Shown here piece by piece: positions 1-6,807 of a DNA stretch of 8,860 nt. Position numbers and translations under genes: made by a program. This DNA is from an uncultured Chlorobiales bacterium (lineage in GTDB: Bacteria; Bacteroidota; Chlorobiia; Chlorobiales; Thermochlorobacteraceae). How positions within the stretch are numbered: the stretch's first letter is position 1; every line of letters starts with the position of its first letter. The stretch covers positions 1-8,860 of the forward strand of contig CALGMC010000028.1 of NCBI GenBank assembly GCA_937959145.1, given 5' to 3'. The notes beneath the pieces are model-generated. The model searched no databases. It worked only from the letters and a program-made list of their open reading frames with translations, and was not told the DNA's origin.

Positions 1-83
1 AAACTATCGTCGTCGCGTGCGCACGAGGTCAAGAAAAACGCAAAGAGCGCGAGCGGAAGTATGAAAAATTTTTGACGATTCAA
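1..83 (-). CDS. Partial lipoprotein gene, N-terminus only (runs off the left edge)
   Basis: An open frame enters the window from the left and reads, from a TTG at 83-81, as a textbook lipoprotein signal peptide: a short basic n-region (MNRQK), a hydrophobic core (FFILPLALFAFF) and the lipobox LTSC, with the lipidated Cys at residue 21 (bases 23-21). The mature part begins CARDDDS and continues outside the window. The acidic run just after the Cys resembles surface-export signals described for Bacteroidota lipoproteins; that reading is inference. No ATG is available: the frame is open back to a TAA at 146-144, and the start candidates are TTG codons at 83, 89 and 101. I chose 83 because it gives the standard signal-peptide length. 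The function cannot be told from 27 residues. It follows the symporter gene by about 110-125 nt and may have its own promoter. Confidence 0.6.
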   Translation of the reverse strand, partial: MNRQKFFILPLALFAFFLTSCARDDDS

Positions 84-101
84 GTTCAAATTCGTATTCA
101 A
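78..101. repeat. Period-6 short tandem repeat (ATTCAA-like)
   Basis: On the plus strand four consecutive hexamers read ATTCAA, GTTCAA, ATTCGT, ATTCAA. On the coding (minus) strand this is TTGAAT-ACGAAT-TTGAAC-TTGAAT, so it repeats the TTG codons that are candidate starts of the left-edge lipoprotein gene. In that frame it would encode an Asn-rich stretch (LNTNLNLN). The repeats are imperfect, so this could be chance low complexity. Confidence 0.5.
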
Positions 102-145
102 ATTGCGCGCTGATGTGCCAATCGGTTTCGCAGAAAAGTGAAGTT

Positions 146-158
146 ATGAAAATTTCAT
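146..158. promoter_or_regulatory. 13-bp perfect dyad, possible operator
   Basis: ATGAAAATTTCAT is a perfect inverted repeat with 6-bp arms around one central base. It lies 63-75 nt upstream of the proposed TTG start of the left-edge lipoprotein gene, and 50-62 nt past the symporter stop. A single-base centre cannot form an RNA hairpin, so a protein-binding site is more plausible than a terminator. AT-rich dyads of this size arise by chance, so the call is tentative. Confidence 0.3.
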
Positions 159-162
159 GCAG

Positions 163-173
163 GGAACAGTTCC
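163..173. promoter_or_regulatory. 11-bp perfect dyad next to the 146-158 dyad
   Basis: GGAACAGTTCC has 5-bp arms around one base and sits 4 bp from the 13-bp dyad, in the same gap between the symporter gene and the left-edge lipoprotein gene. The two dyads have different sequences, so they would not be two sites for one regulator in a simple way. No convincing -10/-35 pair could be placed around them. Confidence 0.25.
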
Positions 174-207
174 AAAATCCGCACATTTCTTTTCCAACTT
201 TTGATGG

Positions 208-1968
208 TCAATTTAGTTTTGTCCAACCACGCCGATTGAAATCGTAATAAATCCCTGCCGCCGCGCCGACGCCAATCGCACAAAGCAACGCGCCATAAAG
301 CCACTGCCCGAAAATGAATTTTCCAATGCCAAACAAAAACGCATAGACCAACACCACGCCCAAAAACCAATTCAGGAACAGCGAGAAATAACTGCCATCG
401 GATTTTACTTCGGGAAGAAGGTCGGAAATCGGCTTCCAAAATGCACCGCCGACGCGCGTGCGGCGATAAAAATTTTTCAAATGCTCAACGCTTTCAGGCG
501 GCGTGAGGAAGGTTACAGCAAGCGTTGTGGCAATCGTGAATCCGACAATGTAGAAGAGCGATTCAGGGAATTGCACATCGGTGAAAGCGTAAAGGTAAGT
601 GTAGGCTAAAAACGGCGCAATCATCGAAGTGATTTCCGACCATGCATTGAGTCGCCACCAGAACCAACGCAAAATGAGCACGAAGCCAATGCCCGCGCCG
701 CATTGCAAAATAAACGCCCATGCGCCCGCAATCGTGTTCAGCACAAAGAATGTGATGATAAGTGCGACCACCATCATCAGTCCCGTCATCACTCTTGAAA
801 CGGCGACATAATGCGCTTCTTCTTCGCTGGGTTTGATGAAGCGTTTGTAAAAATCGTTTAAGAGGTAACTCGCGCCCCAGTTGAGATGCGTTGAAAGCGT
901 CGACATATAGGCGGCAAGAAACGCGGCAATGAGCAAGCCTTTCAATCCGCTTGGCAGAATATCGCGCATGACCATCACGAAGCCGTCTTCTTTTTGCTCC
1001 ATCGGTAGCGTTGGGAACATCACGACGCTGACCAATCCGACCAAAATCCAAGGCCAAGGGCGAATGCAGTAATGCGCAACGATGAACCACAGCGTTGCAA
1101 AGAGCGAGTGTTTTTCATCTTTCGCGCTCATCATGCGTTGAGCCACGTAACCGCCGCCGCCCGGCTCTGCGCCCGGATACCAACTCGCCCACCACTGCAC
1201 GCCAATAAAAGCGACGAACGCGCCTGCGCTCAAAGCGAAAATGCCGCCTGCGTCTGCCGCTGTTGTTGCTTCAGCAATGCGTGGCAAAAAGCTGAACATC
1301 CAATCGGGCAGAATTTTCATCAAGCCGCCTTGCTCCGTTACCACAGGTTGATTGAGCGCGAGCACCGCCAAAATCACACTGCCGAGCATGGCAATCACAA
1401 ATTGAACGGCATCGGTAATGCTCACGCTCCACAATCCGCCCAAACTTGAATAGAACGTGGTTAGCACTGCCAAGCCGATGATAGCGAGTTCGGCATTCGT
1501 TTCAGGAAGCATGATTTTGATGATTTTATACATCGCCAAATTCACCCAACCGATAATGATGCAGTTCATAAGCAAGCCATAGTAGACGGCTTTGAATCCG
1601 CGTAAAAATCCTGCCGCGCTTCCACTGTAACGCAGTTCGATAAATTCAAGGTCGGTAAGAATTTGCGCCCGTCGCCATAAGCGTGCGAAGAAAAACACGG
1701 TGAGCATGCCGCCAAAGACAAACGACCACCAAATCCAATTTCCCGCAATGCCATTTTTGGCGACAATGCCTGCAACGGCAAGCGGCGTATCGGCGGCGAA
1801 GGTTGTTGCCACCATGCCCGTGCCTGCAATCCACCAAGGCAGTTTTCTGCCCGAAAGGAAAAACTCCGTCGTGCTTTCGGACGCACGGCGTCGATACCAA
1901 ATTCCAACAAGAAAACTGAAAAGAAGGTAGAGAAAAATGATGCTGAAATCGAGCAGTGATAAGTTCAT
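208..1968 (-). CDS. Sodium:solute symporter family (SSS) transporter
   Basis: An inner-membrane protein of 586 residues expected to drive uptake of a small solute with the sodium gradient. It consists of many hydrophobic segments, starting at residues 8-24, and carries SSS family landmarks: FFLSGRKLPWW (36-46) after the first helix followed by a TTFAADTP stretch (55-62), GGLWSVSITDAVQF (177-190), a Gly-rich loop with GAEPGGGGYVAQR (266-278), and the Ser/Thr-rich STLSTHLNWGASYLLNDFY (356-374), the region where sodium-site Ser/Thr residues lie in LeuT-fold symporters of this family. Extra helices follow to the C-terminus (about 533-575). The substrate (sugar, amino acid, nucleoside or other) cannot be read from the sequence. 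The ATG follows the TonB receptor stop by 68 nt with no clear promoter or terminator between, so the two are likely cotranscribed and may handle related substrates across the two membranes. No Shine-Dalgarno sequence is visible. Confidence 0.9.
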   Translation of the reverse strand: MNLSLLDFSIIFLYLLFSFLVGIWYRRRASESTTEFFLSGRKLPWWIAGTGMVATTFAADTPLAVAGIVAKNGIAGNWIWWSFVFGGMLTVFFFARLWRRAQILTDLEFIELRYSGSAAGFLRGFKAVYYGLLMNCIIIGWVNLAMYKIIKIMLPETNAELAIIGLAVLTTFYSSLGGLWSVSITDAVQFVIAMLGSVILAVLALNQPVVTEQGGLMKILPDWMFSFLPRIAEATTAADAGGIFALSAGAFVAFIGVQWWASWYPGAEPGGGGYVAQRMMSAKDEKHSLFATLWFIVAHYCIRPWPWILVGLVSVVMFPTLPMEQKEDGFVMVMRDILPSGLKGLLIAAFLAAYMSTLSTHLNWGASYLLNDFYKRFIKPSEEEAHYVAVSRVMTGLMMVVALIITFFVLNTIAGAWAFILQCGAGIGFVLILRWFWWRLNAWSEITSMIAPFLAYTYLYAFTDVQFPESLFYIVGFTIATTLAVTFLTPPESVEHLKNFYRRTRVGGAFWKPISDLLPEVKSDGSYFSLFLNWFLGVVLVYAFLFGIGKFIFGQWLYGALLCAIGVGAAAGIYYDFNRRGWTKLN

Positions 1969-2036
1969 TCAGGCGCGTGGTTTTGCTGACGAGTGAGCCA
2001 AATTGAACAGCAATTTATTCGCAACGCCTCAATTCG

Positions 2037-4385
2037 TCAAAATTGTGTGCGGAACTGGGCGAAGAAGTGCCGTATTGGCGCAGGCGTTGCAGGCTGTTCG
2101 ATGTAGGTGTAATTGAAAAGATTGCGCACATAAAGGTTCAGGATTCCAAACGGAAGCGTGATGCCGAATCGCAAGTCGTGAATGTGGGCATTGACGGTTT
2201 CGTCGACGTTCAAAATCGGTGGCGTGGAAAGTCCGAAGATGAGCGGCGCGTCAGGGTTTGTCGCCGAAAAGCGTTCGATAAATCGATAGTTCCACTCGAG
2301 CGAAAAGCGTCCGTAGTTGAATTCCGTTGTAACATAAAAGAGTTGCGGATTGCGGTAATAGAGCGGCACCTTGCGCGTTTCATCACGAGCGTTGAGAAAG
2401 GTGTAGCTGGCTGTTACAAGCACCGTGCGGCGATTGAAGTTCAAAGTGGTTGAAAGTTCCGTTCCTAAAATCCTTGCATTTGAAACATTGTCGAATGAAA
2501 TGCCGCCCGTTGCAAGCGTGGCTTCAATTAAATTGCGATAGAGGCTCATGTAGGCAGAGGCGTCGACTGTGATTTCAGACAGCACGATGCCCATCATCAA
2601 TGGCGTTGGGCGCGAGTAGGCAAAGAGGTATCCAATTTCGGTGCTTAACGCGCGTTCGGGTTTGAGGTTTGGATTTGGCACAATTGGTGGTGCGGCAGTC
2701 GTGGTGAAGCGTTCCGTAATCGCAGGATTTCGGAACGATGTGCCGAAACTTGTGCGAAGCGATGAATACTCGTTGAGCGCATAAACGAAGCCGAATTTCG
2801 GATTGATGCTTGCAATCCACTCGCCGCTTTTGATGTCGCCCGTAAGCGAATCGCTGTTGAGCACCAATGCGTCGGCACGAATGCCAAAATTTACGGTTAG
2901 CGATTTCAGGATAGGAAATTCCACTTGTCCATATCCTGCAAGGTTGAATAGTTGATGCTCGCCCGTCAGGCTTGATGAAACGGTGGTGTATTGTGCGTCG
3001 CCGCCCCAAGTCCAGTTAAATTTACTTCCAACAAGAGAAATGACTTGCACTTCTGTGCCGATGCTGTTTGCGAGCGAGCCTTGCCCTTGCGAGTCGATGA
3101 AGTTTGTGCGGTAGTATCGCCCGCGCGTGATAAAGGTGGTGCGTTGCGAGAGTTTCCGAGTATAAATCGGCGCAAGGAAAAGTTTATCGGAATAAAGCCG
3201 TGCGTTGGCTTGTGAGCCGTCGCGCAAGATGTTGTTCAAGTCTTGCCAATAAATTGCGTTGCCTTTACGCTCTTCGGCAAAGGTGAAGAGCGTGGTGAGA
3301 TTGGATTCGTCGGAAAGCCGATAGGCGAATTTGGTGAAGAGTCGAAGTCGTGCGAAGTCCGAGTTTTCGCGAAAGCCTTCGTCGCTCCGCCGTGAGAGCG
3401 AGCCATAAACGCCGAGCGCGCCGAACTGCTGTTTGTGCGAGAGTTCAACGCCGTTGAAAAACTGTGTGCGGTTTGTCCATCGCCAAGTGTCGAATCGAGG
3501 GGCGTCGTAGATGCCGCTGTAAGCGAGGAGGCTGGTTTTCGTTTCGTAGGCGTTTTGCGTAACGATATTGACCGTGCCGCCGAGTGCCGATGCGCCGTAG
3601 AGCGCGCTTGCCGCCCCTTTGACGACTTCGACACGCTCAATGAAATCGGTCGGAAAAGCGTCCCACTTTGCCGCGCCGTCGTCGCCTGCAAGCAGTGGCA
3701 CGTTGTCAATAAGCAGTTGCACGCGACTTCCTACGCCGAAGCTCACGCCGCTCGAGCCGCGAATGTTAATATCGGCTCCCGTAAAATTCACGCCCGGCAC
3801 AAAGCGCAAGGCTTCATCGATGGAAATGCTGTTGCGGTTCGTGATGAAATCAGGCTCGAGAATGGAAGTAGAAATCGCGACATCTTGAAGGCGTTGCTCG
3901 AAGCGATTGGCAGTTACGACGACTTCGCGCTGTGCGGAAATGTTTTCTTCGAGCAAAAGATCGATTTCGGAAATGGTATCGCTTTTAATCCACACATTTT
4001 TGAAGATGTCGGTTTTGTAGCCGTCGGCAGAGTAGGCAAGGTCGTAAAGTCCGCGCGGGATGTTGCGAATGATGTAGTTTCCGTTGGCGTCCGTGATTGC
4101 GCCAAGCGATGTGCCCAGCACGCGCACCTTCGCGCCCGCAATCGGCTCTTGCTTTCTTCGGCGAAATTCTTTTTCGGCTTTTTCGCCTGTAAGCGAATCT
4201 ACAATGATGAAGTTTTCCGTGATGACTTCGTTTGACAGCGTGGAGACTTTGCCGCGCACCGTGCCAAAGCCCGACCCGCCACGCGACTGCGCAACGCATA
4301 GATTCGCCACACTCCACACGCACAACACAAGCACGATTACCTTATGCCAAAAGGCTGAACAATTCTTTTGAGTATGGACTTGCAT
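2037..4385 (-). CDS. TonB-dependent outer-membrane receptor with carboxypeptidase-regulatory-like N-domain
   Basis: A 782-residue outer-membrane active-transport receptor powered by TonB-ExbBD. Residues 1-33 are a signal peptide (hydrophobic core VIVLVLCVWSVANL, likely cut near CVA-Q). Residues about 80-148 look like a carboxypeptidase-regulatory/CNA-B-like beta domain (PIAGAKVRVLGT, TDANGNYIIRNIPRGLYDL), common in Bacteroidota-type receptors. Residues 154-164 (EVVVTANRFEQ) closely resemble the TonB-box/plug start of BtuB-type receptors. The plug runs to about 278 and includes ALRFVPGVN, NIRGSSG, LLIDNVPLL, ERVEVVKGAASALYGASALGG and VNIVT. The remainder is the beta-barrel, ending in the aromatic beta-signal FAQFRTQF with C-terminal Phe. 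The ligand is unknown; iron-siderophore, haem or cobalamin are possible, and a Fur-family gene upstream makes a metal complex attractive. The ATG lies 44 nt inside the preceding endonuclease gene, and the signal peptide needs this start. No Shine-Dalgarno sequence is visible. Confidence 0.92.
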   Translation of the reverse strand: MQVHTQKNCSAFWHKVIVLVLCVWSVANLCVAQSRGGSGFGTVRGKVSTLSNEVITENFIIVDSLTGEKAEKEFRRRKQEPIAGAKVRVLGTSLGAITDANGNYIIRNIPRGLYDLAYSADGYKTDIFKNVWIKSDTISEIDLLLEENISAQREVVVTANRFEQRLQDVAISTSILEPDFITNRNSISIDEALRFVPGVNFTGADINIRGSSGVSFGVGSRVQLLIDNVPLLAGDDGAAKWDAFPTDFIERVEVVKGAASALYGASALGGTVNIVTQNAYETKTSLLAYSGIYDAPRFDTWRWTNRTQFFNGVELSHKQQFGALGVYGSLSRRSDEGFRENSDFARLRLFTKFAYRLSDESNLTTLFTFAEERKGNAIYWQDLNNILRDGSQANARLYSDKLFLAPIYTRKLSQRTTFITRGRYYRTNFIDSQGQGSLANSIGTEVQVISLVGSKFNWTWGGDAQYTTVSSSLTGEHQLFNLAGYGQVEFPILKSLTVNFGIRADALVLNSDSLTGDIKSGEWIASINPKFGFVYALNEYSSLRTSFGTSFRNPAITERFTTTAAPPIVPNPNLKPERALSTEIGYLFAYSRPTPLMMGIVLSEITVDASAYMSLYRNLIEATLATGGISFDNVSNARILGTELSTTLNFNRRTVLVTASYTFLNARDETRKVPLYYRNPQLFYVTTEFNYGRFSLEWNYRFIERFSATNPDAPLIFGLSTPPILNVDETVNAHIHDLRFGITLPFGILNLYVRNLFNYTYIEQPATPAPIRHFFAQFRTQF

Positions 4386-4980
4386 AAAGTTTTTGATTGC
4401 TGGTGTTGAACTCTCGCTTAACCTCGCCCATTAGAAACGCAATATCATAAAGGCTTGCTTTTTCCGCGTAAAACTTTGCATTCTTTCTTTCTAACTGAAA
4501 AGCAACAAGCAAGTGTCGCGCATCAAATTCAATTTTGCTTTTCTTTTTTGGAGGAGAAATAAAGAAACTTCGCAATGTAGAGTTCACGGTTTTGATGTTG
4601 AAAGTTTTTACTTCCAAATATGTTGGTCTCTCGGCATCATCAAATATGAGAAGGTCAGGATAGCCTGCACTCTGAGAGAGTTTGTGTAACCTGAAAGAAT
4701 TTTCTTCTAATGCTAACCTTACAAATTCTTCTGCCTTATTTCCAGCTTCATTCGGTCTGTATGTATCGATTCCAACTTTATTGATTTCTTTGAGAACTCG
4801 TCTTACAACTAATTCAAGTCGGTTGAGAAGGCTCGCATCTAATTCATTTTTTGGATCGATGGGTATAATGCGTTTTTCAGAGATTGCGCGAACAAATAAT
4901 TCGAGCGGCACTTCTTCCAAAGGTTGTAAGATTTGTCTAAGAAGTTTCTCATATCGTGCCAGCCTTTCTTTATCGGTCAT
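4342..4980 (-). CDS. Putative type II restriction endonuclease, PD-(D/E)XK fold
   Basis: A 212-residue protein that I interpret as the cutting partner of the adjacent methyltransferase. The active-site signature is visible: GYPDLLIFDD (106-115, with P108-D109), then YLEVKTFN (121-128, giving E123-x-K125), preceded by an Asn-Lys-Ala-Glu-Glu helix (81-85) that often carries an accessory acidic residue in this fold. The N-terminal 70 residues are charged and helical; the rest (150-212) has alternating hydrophobic segments. The family and recognition sequence are not recognised. The ATG overlaps the methyltransferase stop in an ATGA (4980-4977), the usual sign of translational coupling, and the 3' end overlaps the receptor start by 44 nt. 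The gene is clearly AT-rich: a hand count of 4561-4620 gives 19/60 G+C against 35/60 at 2221-2280 in the receptor gene, which suggests acquisition by transfer. It could instead be another PD-(D/E)XK nuclease, but the coupling to a methylase argues for restriction. Confidence 0.8.
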   Translation of the reverse strand: MTDKERLARYEKLLRQILQPLEEVPLELFVRAISEKRIIPIDPKNELDASLLNRLELVVRRVLKEINKVGIDTYRPNEAGNKAEEFVRLALEENSFRLHKLSQSAGYPDLLIFDDAERPTYLEVKTFNIKTVNSTLRSFFISPPKKKSKIEFDARHLLVAFQLERKNAKFYAEKASLYDIAFLMGEVKREFNTSNQKLYASPYSKELFSLLA

Positions 4981-6173
4981 GAGTTGTAATCGTTTTCAAA
5001 TAAGCTTAGTGTTGTTTTTTCAAGAGGCACATTCAAATGTTGAGCATAACCTTTGACCATTACAACGCAACGATTTGTATTTGTGCCTTTTTCGTTGTTG
5101 GCGACGCCGAAGCAGTTTGCCAACTTCGTAAAGCGTTGTTTGTTAATGAAAATCGCGTAGAGCGAAAAACCAACCTCTTCTCCGAGTTCCGCAACGATTT
5201 CATCTAAATTGACCGTTTGGTTTTTATACATCACTTCGCCGACTTCAATTACAACTGTTCCGTTTTCTTTTACCACACGATAAAGTTCTTTTAAGGTCTC
5301 GCGCATAAAAGTTTTCCATTCTTCCAAGTTGCGTGTTTGCACTAAAGCGTCTTTGAAGGAATCTTCGTTAATGCCGTAGAACCACGCTTTGAGCCAGTTA
5401 TCCTTGATGTAATCGACTTTATCCAAGAACGGCGGCGAGGTTACCACGAGGTCAATCGTTTCGGATTCAATCCAACTCATATTTCGGCTATCGCCTGTGC
5501 GAATTTGATTGTTGAGCGATTCAGGGAAGCGTTCTTGAAAGCGCAATGCACCTTGCAAGCATTGCTTTGCTTTTCGCAGAATGCGGGATTTGACATCGCG
5601 ATATGGCGGGGTTTGGTTGCGCTTTGCATTGATTTTACGCTGTGCTTCGGGTGAGACGGCGATTTGCGGAAATGAATACACCGAGAAAAAACCGTCTGAA
5701 TGCCCGTGCAAGCGAGAGACTGCAACAAGTTCAATGAAGCGATTGACATCGTCATAATTTTGTTGAATGGCGCGTCTCAAATTCAAGAGTTCTTTCAATG
5801 TGTCGGGGTGGTAGAACGCTAAGAGTTCTTGATGCTCATCGATTGGCGTGTTTGTGGTGAGGTCAAACGATTGCAGTCGCTTTGCGATTTCAGAGAGCGC
5901 AACGGGGTGCGTTTTAGCATAAGCAATTTTTTGTGAAATCGGGTTTATGTCGTTGTGAAAGGCGATGCGTCGGAGCAGATTTGCTTGTAGTGCCGTTGTG
6001 CCGCGTCCGCCGAAGGGGTCAAGCACGCTTTCGCCCTGTTTTGAGAAGTGGCGAATGAAGAAATCAGGCAATTCGGCTTTGAACGATGCGCGATACGAAA
6101 GGATATAGTGCAACGGCAATTCCTGACGCTGTTTGCTCGTCCAGAATTCGTCTTCAATTTTTTTCAGAATCAT
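4977..6173 (-). CDS. DNA methyltransferase of a type II R-M pair (N4-cytosine or N6-adenine)
   Basis: A 398-residue S-adenosylmethionine-dependent amino-methyltransferase that would protect the host's recognition sites. The AdoMet-binding motif I is VLDPFGGRGTTALQA (50-64), followed by FHNDINP (72-78). The catalytic motif IV is VVTSPPF (243-249), with the tetrapeptide SPPF typical of N4-cytosine enzymes though also compatible with some adenine enzymes. Later come RVVKENGTVVIEVGEV (299-314) and a conserved-looking CFGVANNEKGTNTNR (354-368). An N-terminal stretch LPLHYILSYRASFKAELPDFF (19-39) probably serves as motif X. The order is thus X, I, about 180 residues of probable target-recognition and helical sequence, then IV. 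The ATG lies 12 nt after the Fur-family stop, in the same frame, so the pair seems to be transcribed from the fur promoter or one inside fur. GC (26/60 at 5461-5520) is intermediate between the endonuclease and host-like genes. The recognition sequence is unknown. Confidence 0.88.
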   Translation of the reverse strand: MILKKIEDEFWTSKQRQELPLHYILSYRASFKAELPDFFIRHFSKQGESVLDPFGGRGTTALQANLLRRIAFHNDINPISQKIAYAKTHPVALSEIAKRLQSFDLTTNTPIDEHQELLAFYHPDTLKELLNLRRAIQQNYDDVNRFIELVAVSRLHGHSDGFFSVYSFPQIAVSPEAQRKINAKRNQTPPYRDVKSRILRKAKQCLQGALRFQERFPESLNNQIRTGDSRNMSWIESETIDLVVTSPPFLDKVDYIKDNWLKAWFYGINEDSFKDALVQTRNLEEWKTFMRETLKELYRVVKENGTVVIEVGEVMYKNQTVNLDEIVAELGEEVGFSLYAIFINKQRFTKLANCFGVANNEKGTNTNRCVVMVKGYAQHLNVPLEKTTLSLFENDYNS

Positions 6174-6185
6174 CTGACTTTTGCA

Positions 6186-6707
6186 TTAGTCGCGGCGGGC
6201 GGCGGTTTTATGTTCGCAGTTAGGCTTGGTGCATCGCGCAAAAATTTGAAGCGTATGGCGTTCAATCTCGAAGCCCATCTTGGTGCAAACCGTTTGTTGC
6301 TGTTCCTCAATTTTGGGATTGCTAAATTCAAAGACCTTGCCGCAATCTTCGCAAACGATGTGGTCGTGATGCTCGTAGCCGTAAATGCGCTCATAGTGCA
6401 AATGCTTGTGCCCAAAACTGTTTTGGCTAACAAGGTTGCACTCGACGAGCAGTTCGAGGGTGTTATAGACTGTTGCGCGAGAGATGTTGCTTCCCTTTTG
6501 TTTCATTCTGATGAAAATTTCGTCGGCGTCGAAGTGTCCAGCGGAAGCATATATCTCATTCAAAACCATAGCGCGTTCAGGCGTCGATCGATATCCTTTT
6601 TTCTTCAAAAACTCCGTAAAAATTTCCTCGACCGTGAGCATATTTTTTTCGCTCTTTTTTGTCTTCACTTCGGTTGCTTTTGGGGAAGCGACTTTCGTTT
6701 CTTTCAT
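6186..6707 (-). CDS. Fur-family metal-dependent transcriptional regulator
   Basis: A 173-residue dimeric DNA-binding repressor that senses a metal. A Lys-rich tail (1-22) precedes the winged helix (about 23-95), which contains TPERAMVLNEIYASAGHFDADEIF (42-65) and the recognition helix NISRATVYNTLELL (74-87). The dimerisation/metal domain has HKHLHYE (100-106), HHDHIVCEDCGKVFEF (113-128) and ARCTKPNC (157-164), so a structural zinc site of C119/C122 plus C159/C164 is intact. By alignment from memory, the position equal to B. subtilis PerR Asp104 is Glu127 here, which favours a Fur-type iron (or zinc) sensor over a peroxide-sensing PerR. The protein is some 20 residues longer than usual; an alternative ATG at residue 23 (base 6641) would give normal length. 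I kept 6707 because a weak AAGG lies a suitable distance upstream. A near-palindrome 42 nt upstream (6749-6765) suggests autoregulation. Confidence 0.9.
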   Translation of the reverse strand: MKETKVASPKATEVKTKKSEKNMLTVEEIFTEFLKKKGYRSTPERAMVLNEIYASAGHFDADEIFIRMKQKGSNISRATVYNTLELLVECNLVSQNSFGHKHLHYERIYGYEHHDHIVCEDCGKVFEFSNPKIEEQQQTVCTKMGFEIERHTLQIFARCTKPNCEHKTAARRD

Positions 6708-6748
6708 GTGTGCCTTGCTTCGTTAGAGTTGGGAATGCTACAACGGGC

Positions 6749-6765
6749 TTGAAGTTAAAGTTCAA
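6749..6765 (-). promoter_or_regulatory. Candidate Fur-family operator upstream of the fur-like gene
   Basis: The minus strand reads TTGAACTTTAACTTCAA, a 17-bp dyad in which seven of eight base pairs match around a central T. It begins 42 nt upstream of the regulator's ATG. An overlapping outer repeat (TTGAAG at 6772-6767 and CTTCAA at 6754-6749) adds a second 6-bp match. The AT-rich 7-1-7 layout with central base resembles Fur/PerR/Zur boxes in general form, but not any consensus exactly. Autoregulation is common in this family. A promoter should lie here too, but no strong -10/-35 pair was identified. Confidence 0.45.
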
Positions 6766-6770
6766 TCTTC

Positions 6771-6798
6771 AAAAACGGAAACACATCTTTGACGATGT
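6771..6798 (-). terminator. Weak terminator-like hairpin after the DUF192 gene
   Basis: On the minus strand ACATC-GTCAAA-GATGT forms a 5-bp stem with a 6-nt loop starting 9 nt past the DUF192 stop, followed by a T-rich tail (GTGTTTCCGTTTTT). The stem is short and has little GC, so termination would be poor. Its place between the two gene blocks is the main support. Confidence 0.25.
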
Positions 6799-6807
6799 TC
6801 ATTTCAA

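Noticed and set aside
4..186. 60-codon minus-strand frame beginning with ATG after the symporter gene
   Set aside because: It lacks a signal peptide or domain, and overlaps, in another frame, the lipoprotein signal peptide that reads convincingly.
2000..2016. AAATTG/CAATTT hairpin in the gap between receptor and symporter genes
   Set aside because: The stem is AT-rich and has no T-run after it on the coding strand, so it is unlikely to be a terminator.
3435..4235. Long plus-strand open frame (266 codons) opposite the receptor gene
   Set aside because: It is antisense to a clearly conserved TonB receptor, has no domain resemblance, and is rich in Ala/Arg/Val as expected of a shadow frame.
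6048..6752. Plus-strand open frame of 234 codons across fur and the methylase start
   Set aside because: It is antisense to two well-supported genes and shows no recognisable motifs; the minus-strand genes explain the open frame.
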